Assembly (NCBI GenBank): GCA_963699215.1
Contig: OY969422.1
Location: 1,798,001-1,862,000 of the forward strand
Reading direction: 5' to 3'
DNA length: 64,000 bases
DNA from: VRUE01 sp963699215
GTDB lineage: Bacteria > Actinomycetota > Thermoleophilia > Solirubrobacterales > 70-9
Part shown: piece by piece, positions 36,501-45,184 of the stretch
Position numbering within the stretch: the first letter of the stretch is position 1
Layout: the number at the start of each line of letters is the position of its first letter
Program-made: the position numbers and the translations under genes
The notes under the pieces: model-generated
What the model was told of the DNA's origin: nothing
Seen by the model: only the letters and a program-made list of their open reading frames with translations
The model's database searches: none

Positions 36501-39129
36501 GCTCCCCGGTGCCGCTTTCCTCGAGCTGGCCCTGAACGCCGCCGAACGGGTTGGTGCCGAGCAGGTCCGCGAGCTGACCATGCAGGCGCCCCTGATCCTG
36601 CCCGAGCAGGACGGGGTGGCGGTTCAGGTATCGGTCTCGGGACCAGACGAGGAGGGAGGACGCGAGATCTCGATCCACTCTCGAGCGGAGCGGGTCGAGG
36701 AGGGGGAAGAGCCAGAGTGGACCTTCCACGCCACCGGGACCCTCTCCAGCGAGGCTGCCGTTGCCGCCGAGCCACTCGCCGCATGGCCCCCGGCAGGCGC
36801 GGAGACGCTTGCGGTCACGGACTTCTACGAGCGTCTCGCCGATGCCGGCATCGAGTACGGCCCCGCCTTCCAGGGCCTCGACGCCGCCTGGCAAGACGGC
36901 AACGAGGTCTTCGCCGAGGTGTCCCTCGCCCCCGAGCAGCGCCGGGAAGCGGGACGCTTCGGCATTCACCCCGCGCTGCTCGACGCGGCGGTTCACAGCT
37001 CCACCCTCGGCGCGCTGGGCGCCGACGGGGCGCAGGCCCCGATGCTCGCCTTCTCCTGGAACCGGGTGGATCTTCGCGCCCGGGGCAAGGCGAAGCTGAG
37101 GGTCAGGATCGGCATCGAGGACGACCGCGTGTCGCTCACGCTCGCCGACGAAGAGGGAGCGACGGTGGCCCAGGTCGGCTCGCTGCTCGTGCGGCCGATC
37201 GGCGAAGAGCAGCTGCGCGACGCGAAGCGCCAGCAGGAAGGGCTCTTCGAGCTGGAGTGGTCGGAGGCTCGTCACGGGGACGCAAACGGGGCCGATCCAG
37301 CGGGCGCCGCCGCGCCGCGGCTCGCCGCGCTCGGCCCACTCGATCTCCCCGGCGCCGAGCGCTACGAGAGCATCGCGGCGCTGCGCGAGGCGACTTCGCT
37401 TCCGGAGACCGTCGCCGCGCTCGTCGCGCCGGAGGGAGGCGAGGACTCCGCCGATCTCGCCCGTGCGGCTCGCGCAACTGCCGAATCGGCGCTCGAGCTG
37501 ATTCAGGAATGGCTCGCGGAGGAGCGGCTTGCCCAGGCGAGGCTGGTGCTGATCACCCGCGGTGGCGTCGCCGCCGCAGAGGGCGAGTCGGCCGATCCGG
37601 CGGTGGCGCCGCTCTGGGGCCTCGTGCGTTCCGTCCAGTACGAGCACCCGGAGAGCCTCGCGCTGATCGACCTCGACCGAGGGGACGACTCCCTCGAGGC
37701 GCTTCCGGCCGCCCTGGCTCTGGTCGGCGACGAGCCTCAGCTCGCCCTGCGCGGAGGGGTGCCGCTGGTGCCGCGGTTGGTGCGCGCCGGGGCTGAGGCG
37801 GAGGACGGGCAGGTCGCCAAACCGTCGATCGACCCCGATGCCACCGTCCTGATCACCGGCGGGACCGGCGGTCTCGGCGCCCTGCTCGCTCGCCATCTCG
37901 CCGAGCGCCACGGGGCCCGCCACCTGCTCCTCGTCAGTCGCAGCGGCGAAGAGGCGGAGGGAGCCAGGGAGCTCGCCGCCGAGCTGGCCGAGCTTGGCGC
38001 GGAGCCGACCATCGCCTCCTGCGACGTCGCCGATCGCAGTCAGCTGAAGGCGCTGCTGGACTCGATTCCGGGGGAGCGCCCGCTGGGAGCCGTCGTCCAC
38101 ACCGCCGCCGGGGTGGCCGGCGGCCTGGTCGACTCGCTCGGCCCAGAGCAGATCGACCGGGTCTTCGCTCCCAAGGCCGACGCCGCCTGGCACCTGCACG
38201 AGCTGACGGCGGAGATGGACGTCCCCCGCTTCGTCCTCTTCTCCTCGATGTCGAGTGTCCTCGGCGGCCCGGGGGCCGGAGACTACGCGGCAGCGAATCT
38301 CTTCCTCGATGCGCTGGCGGAACACCGCCGGTCCCAGGGGCTAGCCGCCAACTCGATTGCCTGGGGGGTCTGGGAACGGTCCAGCGGGCTGGCCTCGCGA
38401 CTGAGCGAGTACGAACTGACGCTGGCAGAGCGCATGGGCGTCGGGGTCCTCGACCGGGAGCAGGGGCTCGCGCTCTTCGACGCGGCGCTCGGCGCCGACC
38501 TCCCGGTCGTCCTGCCGGTTCGCCTCAATCCCGCCGGCTTGCGGGCACAGGCGGAGGCCGGCGTCGTCGCGCCCGTGCTGCGGGGGCTGGTCCGCGGGCC
38601 GATCCGGCGCCCCCCCGAGGCGGGCTCGCTCGCGGCGGAGCTTGCCACCCTTCCCGAGGAAGAGCGGCAGCCCCTCGCGCTCGGTCGCGTTCGGGCCGAG
38701 GTCGCCACCGTGCTGGGTCACAGCTCGGCCGATTCCGTCGATCCGGATCGGTCCTTCCAGGATCTGGGCTTCGACTCGCTTTCCGCGGTCGAGCTGCGCA
38801 ATCGCCTCGCCACGGCGACCGGCCTGCGACTGCCGGCGACGATCGTCTTCGACTATCCGAGCTCGGCCAAGCTGGCCGCGTTTCTGCTGGCCGAGGCGCA
38901 GCTCCCGGACTCGGCCGGCGAGGCGGCTGGCGGCCGATCGGCCGATGCCGAGCTCGAGCGGCTCGAGCAGGCGCTGACCGCGGTCGCCTCCGAGGAAGAG
39001 CGCAGCCGGCTGGCGGCGCGCCTGCGCGGCTTGGCGGCGGGGCTCGACGACGGGGACCGGAGCGAGTTCGCCGACGCCACCGACGAGGAGATGTTCGCCG
39101 CGCTGGACCGGGAGCTGGGGCAGCCATGA
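33571..39129 (+). CDS. Type I modular polyketide synthase, module 7
   Basis: 1852 residues, ATGA overlap with the previous gene. The N-terminal docking helix (about 1-33, KLRQYLDKVTVDLRR) fits the tail of the preceding protein. Domains: KS (Cys 205; EAHGTGT and KSNIGH His motifs present), AT (GHSQGE with Ser 660, YAAH at 760; methylmalonyl-like), DH (HxxxGxxxxP with His 970; HPALLDAAVH retained), KR (TGGTGGLG near 1429, Tyr 1572), ACP (Ser 1736). The KR lacks LDD (it reads VAGG) and also lacks the A-type Trp, so its stereochemical class cannot be called. The module should yield an alpha-methyl alkene. Unlike genes 1-3, this gene shares no long identical block with its neighbours, and its codons are more uniformly G/C-ending. 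The C-terminal acidic tail (DEEMFAALDRELG) pairs by class with the next protein. Confidence 0.97.
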   Translation: MSDEAKLRQYLDKVTVDLRRSHRRVHELESQAREPIAIVGMACRLPGRVASPTDLWELVSSGTDAISEFPADRGWNLDGFYDPDPDHPGTSYVRHGGFVDDATGFDTDFFGISPREALALAPSQRLLLEVSWEALEDAGIDPTLLRGSRTGVFAGVGATDYGVGLAVDEELEGYATIGLMPSVVSGRVAYTLGLEGPAISIDTACSSSLVATHLAVQSLRGGECSLALAGGATILASPGIFAEFSRQRGLAPDGRCKSFAEGADGTSWAEGAGMLVLERLSDAQRNGHSVLATIRGSAVNQDGASNGLTAPNGPAQERVIRQALANAGLQAKDVDAVEAHGTGTILGDPIEAGALLATYGQERDEPLRLGSIKSNIGHAAAAAGVAGTIKMTMALREGVLPKTLHVDSPSSKVDWGAGEVELLTESRQWEVDGRPRRAGVSSFGVSGTNAHVILEQAPEPATAEEEREEAGSAPAARLLRGPMLLPISARSEPALHEAATRMATHLTERPGLDLADVAHSLTATRSSFEQRAVAIGRSREELVESLAALGRGSEPGGLARGVARAEPRPVFLFAGQGAQHAGMAAELIESSPVFAERIAACEEALSPHVSWSLGEVLRGEDAGWLDRLDVVQPALFAVMVSLAALWKELGVEPAIVVGHSQGEIAAAHVAGGLSLADAALVVAQRGKAMASIAGQGGMLSVSARPEELAPHLERLDGRASLAAINGPASLVVSGSPDAIAELHATCESEGVRAQRIAVDYAAHSAQIEALEEELIEAFAPISPRSGEIPFHSTVVEGPLDTSELGPDYWYRNLRQTVRLEPVVRSLLQQGRRSFVEIGPHPVLAFGVQETVDDVLSDPAEAAVLATLRRGESDPDRFALSLAEAHAHGVAVEWDALLAPGAVKHVPLPTYPFQRKRYWLEASAGGGDPAAIGQSGADHPLLGAAIALAEDDGLLLTGRLSLQTHPWLADHAVAGVALLPGAAFLELALNAAERVGAEQVRELTMQAPLILPEQDGVAVQVSVSGPDEEGGREISIHSRAERVEEGEEPEWTFHATGTLSSEAAVAAEPLAAWPPAGAETLAVTDFYERLADAGIEYGPAFQGLDAAWQDGNEVFAEVSLAPEQRREAGRFGIHPALLDAAVHSSTLGALGADGAQAPMLAFSWNRVDLRARGKAKLRVRIGIEDDRVSLTLADEEGATVAQVGSLLVRPIGEEQLRDAKRQQEGLFELEWSEARHGDANGADPAGAAAPRLAALGPLDLPGAERYESIAALREATSLPETVAALVAPEGGEDSADLARAARATAESALELIQEWLAEERLAQARLVLITRGGVAAAEGESADPAVAPLWGLVRSVQYEHPESLALIDLDRGDDSLEALPAALALVGDEPQLALRGGVPLVPRLVRAGAEAEDGQVAKPSIDPDATVLITGGTGGLGALLARHLAERHGARHLLLVSRSGEEAEGARELAAELAELGAEPTIASCDVADRSQLKALLDSIPGERPLGAVVHTAAGVAGGLVDSLGPEQIDRVFAPKADAAWHLHELTAEMDVPRFVLFSSMSSVLGGPGAGDYAAANLFLDALAEHRRSQGLAANSIAWGVWERSSGLASRLSEYELTLAERMGVGVLDREQGLALFDAALGADLPVVLPVRLNPAGLRAQAEAGVVAPVLRGLVRGPIRRPPEAGSLAAELATLPEEERQPLALGRVRAEVATVLGHSSADSVDPDRSFQDLGFDSLSAVELRNRLATATGLRLPATIVFDYPSSAKLAAFLLAEAQLPDSAGEAAGGRSADAELERLEQALTAVASEEERSRLAARLRGLAAGLDDGDRSEFADATDEEMFAALDRELGQP

Positions 39130-42100
39130 CGAACGAAGACAGGCTTCGCGAGTACCTCAAGCGGGCAACCGCCGACTTGCACAGCACGCGCCGGCGCCTC
39201 GGCGAGATCGAGGCGAGCGGCCGCGAGCCGATCGCGATCGTCGGCATCGGCTGTCGCTACCCGGGCGGAGTGGACTCCCCGGCGCAGCTGTGGAAGCTGG
39301 TCGAGGAGGGTCGCGACGCGATCGCCGAGTTCCCGACCGACCGTGGCTGGGATCTCGATCGCGTCTATCACCCCGACCCCGAGCATGCGGGCACCAGCTA
39401 CGCGTGCGAAGGCGGCTTCCTAGATGACGCCCCCCGCTTCGACGCCGAGTTCTTCGGCATCAGCCCGCGCGAGGCGGTGACGATGGACCCCCAGCAGCGG
39501 CTGCTGCTGGAAACCTGCTGGGAGGCCCTGGAAGACGCCGCCGTCGATCCGCGTGCGCTGCGCGGCTCGCCGACCGGCGTGTTCGTCGGGATCAGCCCCA
39601 GCGACTATCAGTCGTTCGTCCCCGACGACGCCCGCGACAGCTACTTCGCCACCGGCATGTCGCCCAGCGTCGCCTCCGGCAGGGTCGCCTACACGCTCGA
39701 CCTGGCGGGGCCGGCGGTGACGATCGACACCGCCTGCTCCTCCTCGCTGGTGACCCTCCACCTCGCCGCCCAGGCGCTGCGCGGCGGCGAGTGCTCGCTC
39801 GCCCTCGCGGGTGGAGTGACGGTGATGCCCACCCCGACCGGCTTCATCCTCTTCAGCCTTCAGCGAGGCCTGGCTCCCGACGGGCGCTGCAAGTCGTTCG
39901 CCGACGCCGCCGACGGGGCTGGATTTTCCGAGGGCGTCGGCGTGCTCGTGCTCGAGCGCCTCTCCGACGCGCAGCGCAACGGCCACTCGGTCCTGGCGAC
40001 GATCAAGGGGAGCGCGGTCAACCAGGATGGCGCCTCCAACGGCCTCACCGCACCGAACGGGCCCTCGCAGGAGCGGGTGATCCGCCAGGCGCTCGCCAAC
40101 GCCGGGCTCGGGCCGAGAGACGTCGACGCGGTCGAGGGTCACGGCACCGGGACCTTCCTCGGCGACCCGATCGAGGCGGGTGCGCTGCTCGCCACCTACG
40201 GCCGGGAGCGCGATGAGCCGCTGTGGCTCGGCTCGATCAAGTCGAACATGGGGCATCCGCAGGCCGCCGCGGGGGCGGCCGGAGTGATCAAGATGGTGAT
40301 GGCGATTCGCGCGGGGGTACTGCCGAAGACCCTGCACTTGGATCGTCCCTCCTCCAAGGTCGAGTGGTCCAGAGGCGAGGTCGAGCTGCTCGCCGAGCAG
40401 ATCCCCTGGGAGGCCAACGGCCGACCTCGCCGAGCCGCGGTCTCCTCCTTCGGGGTGAGCGGCACCAACGCGCATGTGATCCTCGAGGAGGCGCCCGAGG
40501 CGGTCGCGACCGAAGACGAGACCGAGGCACAACCGCTCCCCAGGGGGCCGTTGCTCCTGTCGCTCTCGGCCAAATCGGAGGTCGCCTTGCGCGAGGCGGC
40601 CGGCCGCCTCCGCTCGCATTTGGCCGAGAATCCCGAGCTCGACCCGTCGGATGTCGCCTACTCGCTGGCGACGACCCGTCCCAGCTTCGAACGGCGGGCG
40701 ATCGTCGTGGGCGAGGACCGCGATCGGCTGTCGGGCAGCCTGGTGGCGATCGCGACGAATGCCGAGGCGCCGGAAGTCGCCTTCGGCGCCGTCCGCGCCG
40801 ATCGTCGCCCTGTCTTCCTCTTCCCCGGCCACGGCGCTCAGTGGCAGGGGATGGCCCTGGAGCTGCGCGCAGCTTCGCCCCTGTTCGCGGCCGAGCTGCG
40901 CGCCTGCGAGGAGGCGCTCGAACCCCACCTGGACTGGTCGTTCGACCGCGTCCTGCGCGGCGAGGACCCGATGCCCGCCGACAGGCCCGACGTCGTGCAG
41001 CCGATGCTGTTTGCCGCGATGGTCTCGCTCGCGCGGCTCTGGCGGGCCTGCGGCGTCGAGCCGGCCGCGGTCGTCGGCCAGTCGGGGGGCGAGATCGCGG
41101 CGGCACACCTGGCCGGCGGCCTCTCGCTGGAGCAGGCGGCGAGGGCCGTCGCCCTGCGCAGCAAGGTGCTCATGGGCCTGATCGGCCACGGGAAGATGAT
41201 CTCCGTCGGCCTCGGGGCGGATCGACTCGACTCGCTGCTCGAGCGTTGGGATGGGCGGATCGAGGTGGGGGTGCTCACGGGACCCTCCACGGCGGTCCTC
41301 TCCGGCGATCGCGACGCGCTCGACGCGCTGCTTCGCGAGTGCGTCGATACGGGCGTGCGCGCAAGGGAGATCCCGGGTGCCGACGGCGCCTCTCACTCCT
41401 TCCACGTCGAGGTCCTGCGCGAGGAGCTGCTCGAGGCCCTGGCCCCGATCTCGCCCCGCTCGGGCGAGATCCCCTTCCACTCCACGGTCACCGGCGGGCC
41501 GCTCGACACGGCGGAGCTTGGCCCCGAGTACTGGTACCGCAACCTGCGCGAGACGGTCCGCTTCGAGCAGGTCACCCGCGGCCTGCTCGAGCAGGGTCAC
41601 CGCACCTTCGTCGAGATCAGCCCCCACCCGGTGCTGGCCTTCGGCGTGCAGGAGACGATCGAGGACACCCCCGGCGGGGAGGAGGCGACGGTGCTAGGCA
41701 CCCTGCGCCGCGACGAAGGCGGTCCCGAGCGCTTTGCCCTCTCCCTCGCCGAAGCCCACGCCGCGGGCGCCGAGGTCGACTGGGAGGCCCTCTTCGCCGG
41801 CAGCGGCGCCAAGCGCGTCCCCCTGCCCACCTACCCCTTCCAGCGCAAGCGCTACTGGCTCTCCCAGGCCGCCAGTCCCGGCGACGTCGGCGCCCTCGGC
41901 CAAGAGGACCCCGACCATCCCCTGCTGGGGGCCGCGATCGAGGACCCCGAGGGGGAGCGCCTCACCCTCACCGGTCGCCTCTCCGCCCAGACCCACCCCT
42001 GGCTGGCAGAGCGCACCCTGGCGGGCACGAGCGTGCTTGCCGGCACCGTCTTCTTGGAGCTTGCCCTGGAGGCCGCCGCCCAGCTCGGCGGGGGAGCGCT

Positions 42101-45100
42101 CGCAGAGCTCTCCCTGCAAGAGCCCCTGGCCCTCCCCGAGCAGGGCGCGGTGCAACTGCGGGTCTCGCTGGCAGAGCCCGGCGAGGAGGGCGAGCGCCGG
42201 GTCTCGATCCACTCGCGTCCCGAGGCCGGCGAGGGGGAGGAGGCGCCCGAGTGGAGCCGCCACGCCGAGGGCCTGATCGCCCCCGAGGCGGCGGAGCTGC
42301 CCGAGCCCCCCGCCTCCTGGCCACCGGCGGGAGCCGAGCCGCTTGCCCCCGAGGCCGTCCACGACCGCCTCGCCGCGGTCGGCCTGGAGCACGGCCCCGC
42401 CTTCCAGAGCATCGACGCGGCCTGGCAAGACGGTGAGGAGATCTACGCCGAGCTCTCCCTGCCAGAGGCCCAGCGCGAGGGCTCCGAGCGCTTCGCCCTG
42501 CACCCGGCGCTGCTCGACGCGCTCACCTGCTTTGCCTGCCTGCAGAGCGGGGAGGAGGGCGAGCCCTCGCTGCCGGCGCGCTGGCGCGGGGTGCGGATCG
42601 CCACCGCCGGAGCCCCCTCGCTGCGACTGGCGATCGCCCCCGCCGAGGAGGGCCTTGCGCTGAGCGCCTTCGACCCCGACGGCGCGCCGCTCCTCGGCGT
42701 CGACTCGCTCACCGCCAGGCCGCTGGGCCAAGAGCAGCTGCGCGCCGCGCGGCGGCGCTCCCTCTACCGCCTGGAGTGGACCGAGATCCCCTGCGCGCAG
42801 GCGGCTCCCACCGCGGCGATCCTCGGCGAGGTCGAGGTCGAGGGCATCGCGGCCGAGCGCTACCCCGACCTCGCCGCGCTCTCGCAGGCGATCGCCGCCG
42901 GTGCCCCGGCCCCGGAGGCAGTCCTCCTCGCCTGCCCCCAGGCAGAGGGCCAGGACCCGCCCGCCGCCACCCAAGCCGCCGCCGAGCGTGCCCTGGAGCT
43001 GGCGCAGGAGTGGATCGCCGCCGAGCCCCTGCGCGAGGCGCGCCTGCTCTTGCTGAGCGAGGGAGCGCTGGCCCTCGGGGAGGGCGAGGCGCCAGAGCTC
43101 TCCACCGCCGCCCTCTGGGGCCTTCTGCGCTCCGCCGCAGCCGAGCACCCCGGCCGCTTTGCCCTGCTCGACGCCGATGGCACCGAGGCCTCCACCGCGG
43201 CGCTTCCCGCCGCCCTGGCGCTGAGCGCGACCGAGCCCCAGCTCGCCCTGCGCGAGGGCAGGACCCTCGCCCCGCGCCTCTTCCGCGCCCCGGCGGAGGA
43301 GGGCGCCACCGCGCTCGATCCCGACAAGACGATCCTGATCGCCGGCGCCGGCTCAGAGCGAGGCGCGACGATCGCCCGCCACCTGGCCACAGAGCACCGA
43401 GCCCGCCACCTGCTCTTGGTCGACGCGGGCCCCGAGGCGGCCGAGCTCGCGCGGGAGCTGACCGAGCTCGGTGTCGAGGCCACCCTCGTCGTCTCCGATC
43501 CCGGCGACCGCGAGCGGCTCGCCGAGACGATCGACGCGATCCCCCCAGAGCATCCCCTGGGCGCCGTCATCCACGCCGCCGCCGTCCTCGACGACGGCGT
43601 GCTCGAGTCGCTCGACCCAGAGCGCCTGGCGCGCGTCATCGCCCCCAAGGCAGACGCCGCCTGGCACCTGCACGAGCTGAGCGCGGATCTGGGCCTCTCT
43701 CACTTCGTCCTCTTCTCCTCGCTGGCGGGAGTGCTCGGCAACCCCGGCCAGGCCAGCTTTGCGGCGGCCAACGCCTTCTGCGACGCGCTCGCCGCCCAGC
43801 GCCGCTCCCAGGGCCTGGCGGCCACCGCGATCGCCTGGGGGCACCTGGAGCAGCCAAGCGAGCGCGCAGGCGAGCTCTTCGACGCCGCCGTGGCACGCCC
43901 CGAGCCGCTGCTGGCGGCGGCCGATCTCGACGCCGCCGCGCTGCGCGCCCAGGCCGAGGCCGGGATGCTGCCGGCGACCCTGCGCGGGCTGATCCGCGTC
44001 GTCCCCGCCAAGCAGGCCGGATCGCTGGCCCAGCGCCTGGCCGAGGTCCCCGAGGCAGAGCGCGAGGCGCTCGTGCTGGAGCTGGTCCGCACCCACGCCG
44101 CCGCCGTGCTCGGCCACGCCTCGGCGGCCGAGGTCGAGCCCGAGCGGGCCTTCCAGGAGCTCGGCTTCGACTCGCTCGGCGCGGTCGAGCTGCGCAACCG
44201 GCTTGGGGCTGCGACGGGCATCGAGTTGCCGGTTGCGGCCTTCGCCGGCCGGCCCACGGCCGCGACCCTCGCTCGCCGGCTGCTGACACAGCTGCAGACG
44301 CCGAGCGCAGTTGCCATCGAGGGGGCGCCGAGCACGTTCGTCTCTCTTCTGCAGGGGGCTCGCGACGAGGAGCAGTTCACCGAGCTGATGGACCTGGTCG
44401 CGGCCGCTTCGAGATTTCGCCCCACCTTCGCCGACTCGCTCCCCCCGGACCGACTGCCCGAGGCGGTTCGGCTCGCCGACGGCCCCGAGTCGCCAAGCCT
44501 GCTCCTCTTGCCTTCGGTCGCGGCGATGTCCGGCCCGCAGGAATACGTTCGGTTCGCAAAGCTATTTCGGGGGAAGAGGCCCGTCTTCACCTTCACCGCG
44601 CCGGGGTTCGCGCAGGGGGAGGCGCTGCCCGGGAGCGCCGAGGCGGCGGGGCGAGCCCAGGCCGAGGCGATTCTCCGCCTGGGGATCGATACCGATTTCG
44701 TCGTGGCCGGCCACTCCTCCGGCGGGTGGCTGGCCCACGCCGCCGCGAGCCACCTCGAGGAGGCGGGCACCGGGCCGGCAGCGGTGGTCCTTCTGGATAC
44801 GTACCTTCAGGAGAGCGAGGCGATGAGCTGGTTCACATCCATGTTCATAACGGAGCTTGGGGCCGAGGAGTGGGAATTCGCACAACTCGACGACACTCGC
44901 CTCACCGCAATGGCGGCTTACTTCCGCATCTTCTCCGAATGGCACCCGGCGGAGATCCAGGCGCCGGTCACGATGGTTAGTGCCACTCGACCGCTATCGA
45001 CCATGCCAACAGGCGATTCCACTGCGTGGCGAGTGTCTTGGCCGCACTCGCACCTGACGGTCGATGTCGAGGGGGATCACTTCACGATGATGACCGAGGA

Positions 45101-45176
45101 CGCGGAATCCACCGCACTTGCGGTCGAGCAGGTTCTCAACGAGCAGGCATATTCCTCAATACATGACAGTAGGTAA
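39126..45176 (+). CDS. Type I modular polyketide synthase, terminal module 8 with thioesterase
   Basis: 2016 residues, ATGA overlap with the previous gene. N-terminal docking helix (RLREYLKRATADLHS). KS (Cys 204; EGHGTGT in place of the usual EAHGTGT, His kept). The AT is atypical: the nucleophile motif reads GQSGGE (Gln 652, Ser 653) and the specificity motif reads GASH (754-757). DH is degenerate (Arg 963 for His), KR is degenerate (Phe 1545 for Tyr; AGAGSERG), ACP Ser 1683. From the end of the AT to the ACP the DNA is identical to module 6. Residues from about 1770 form an alpha/beta-hydrolase thioesterase: GHSSGG with Ser 1864, a probable Asp 1891 (LLDTYL) and His 1985 (GDHF). This domain marks the end of the assembly line, and release should occur from a beta-keto thioester. 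Base composition drops in the last 60 bp of the gene. Confidence 0.97.
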   Translation: MTNEDRLREYLKRATADLHSTRRRLGEIEASGREPIAIVGIGCRYPGGVDSPAQLWKLVEEGRDAIAEFPTDRGWDLDRVYHPDPEHAGTSYACEGGFLDDAPRFDAEFFGISPREAVTMDPQQRLLLETCWEALEDAAVDPRALRGSPTGVFVGISPSDYQSFVPDDARDSYFATGMSPSVASGRVAYTLDLAGPAVTIDTACSSSLVTLHLAAQALRGGECSLALAGGVTVMPTPTGFILFSLQRGLAPDGRCKSFADAADGAGFSEGVGVLVLERLSDAQRNGHSVLATIKGSAVNQDGASNGLTAPNGPSQERVIRQALANAGLGPRDVDAVEGHGTGTFLGDPIEAGALLATYGRERDEPLWLGSIKSNMGHPQAAAGAAGVIKMVMAIRAGVLPKTLHLDRPSSKVEWSRGEVELLAEQIPWEANGRPRRAAVSSFGVSGTNAHVILEEAPEAVATEDETEAQPLPRGPLLLSLSAKSEVALREAAGRLRSHLAENPELDPSDVAYSLATTRPSFERRAIVVGEDRDRLSGSLVAIATNAEAPEVAFGAVRADRRPVFLFPGHGAQWQGMALELRAASPLFAAELRACEEALEPHLDWSFDRVLRGEDPMPADRPDVVQPMLFAAMVSLARLWRACGVEPAAVVGQSGGEIAAAHLAGGLSLEQAARAVALRSKVLMGLIGHGKMISVGLGADRLDSLLERWDGRIEVGVLTGPSTAVLSGDRDALDALLRECVDTGVRAREIPGADGASHSFHVEVLREELLEALAPISPRSGEIPFHSTVTGGPLDTAELGPEYWYRNLRETVRFEQVTRGLLEQGHRTFVEISPHPVLAFGVQETIEDTPGGEEATVLGTLRRDEGGPERFALSLAEAHAAGAEVDWEALFAGSGAKRVPLPTYPFQRKRYWLSQAASPGDVGALGQEDPDHPLLGAAIEDPEGERLTLTGRLSAQTHPWLAERTLAGTSVLAGTVFLELALEAAAQLGGGALAELSLQEPLALPEQGAVQLRVSLAEPGEEGERRVSIHSRPEAGEGEEAPEWSRHAEGLIAPEAAELPEPPASWPPAGAEPLAPEAVHDRLAAVGLEHGPAFQSIDAAWQDGEEIYAELSLPEAQREGSERFALHPALLDALTCFACLQSGEEGEPSLPARWRGVRIATAGAPSLRLAIAPAEEGLALSAFDPDGAPLLGVDSLTARPLGQEQLRAARRRSLYRLEWTEIPCAQAAPTAAILGEVEVEGIAAERYPDLAALSQAIAAGAPAPEAVLLACPQAEGQDPPAATQAAAERALELAQEWIAAEPLREARLLLLSEGALALGEGEAPELSTAALWGLLRSAAAEHPGRFALLDADGTEASTAALPAALALSATEPQLALREGRTLAPRLFRAPAEEGATALDPDKTILIAGAGSERGATIARHLATEHRARHLLLVDAGPEAAELARELTELGVEATLVVSDPGDRERLAETIDAIPPEHPLGAVIHAAAVLDDGVLESLDPERLARVIAPKADAAWHLHELSADLGLSHFVLFSSLAGVLGNPGQASFAAANAFCDALAAQRRSQGLAATAIAWGHLEQPSERAGELFDAAVARPEPLLAAADLDAAALRAQAEAGMLPATLRGLIRVVPAKQAGSLAQRLAEVPEAEREALVLELVRTHAAAVLGHASAAEVEPERAFQELGFDSLGAVELRNRLGAATGIELPVAAFAGRPTAATLARRLLTQLQTPSAVAIEGAPSTFVSLLQGARDEEQFTELMDLVAAASRFRPTFADSLPPDRLPEAVRLADGPESPSLLLLPSVAAMSGPQEYVRFAKLFRGKRPVFTFTAPGFAQGEALPGSAEAAGRAQAEAILRLGIDTDFVVAGHSSGGWLAHAAASHLEEAGTGPAAVVLLDTYLQESEAMSWFTSMFITELGAEEWEFAQLDDTRLTAMAAYFRIFSEWHPAEIQAPVTMVSATRPLSTMPTGDSTAWRVSWPHSHLTVDVEGDHFTMMTEDAESTALAVEQVLNEQAYSSIHDSR
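41406..44219 (+). repeat. PKS repeat 5, copy 2 (module 8 AT end-DH-KR-ACP, degenerate domains)
   Basis: Counterpart of 30437-33250 in the terminal PKS gene, placed between a different AT active-site half and the thioesterase. Confidence 0.93.
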
Positions 45177-45184
45177 AGCGATCA

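Noticed and set aside
39126..39700. Loss of KS function in module 8 because of EGHGTGT and KSNMGH
   Set aside because: Cys 204 and both catalytic His residues are intact; the changes are neighbouring residues.
1..44219. PKS repeats as a CRISPR-like or IS-flanked array
   Set aside because: The repeats are coding, 1-2.8 kb long, without spacer structure, terminal inverted repeats or transposase genes.
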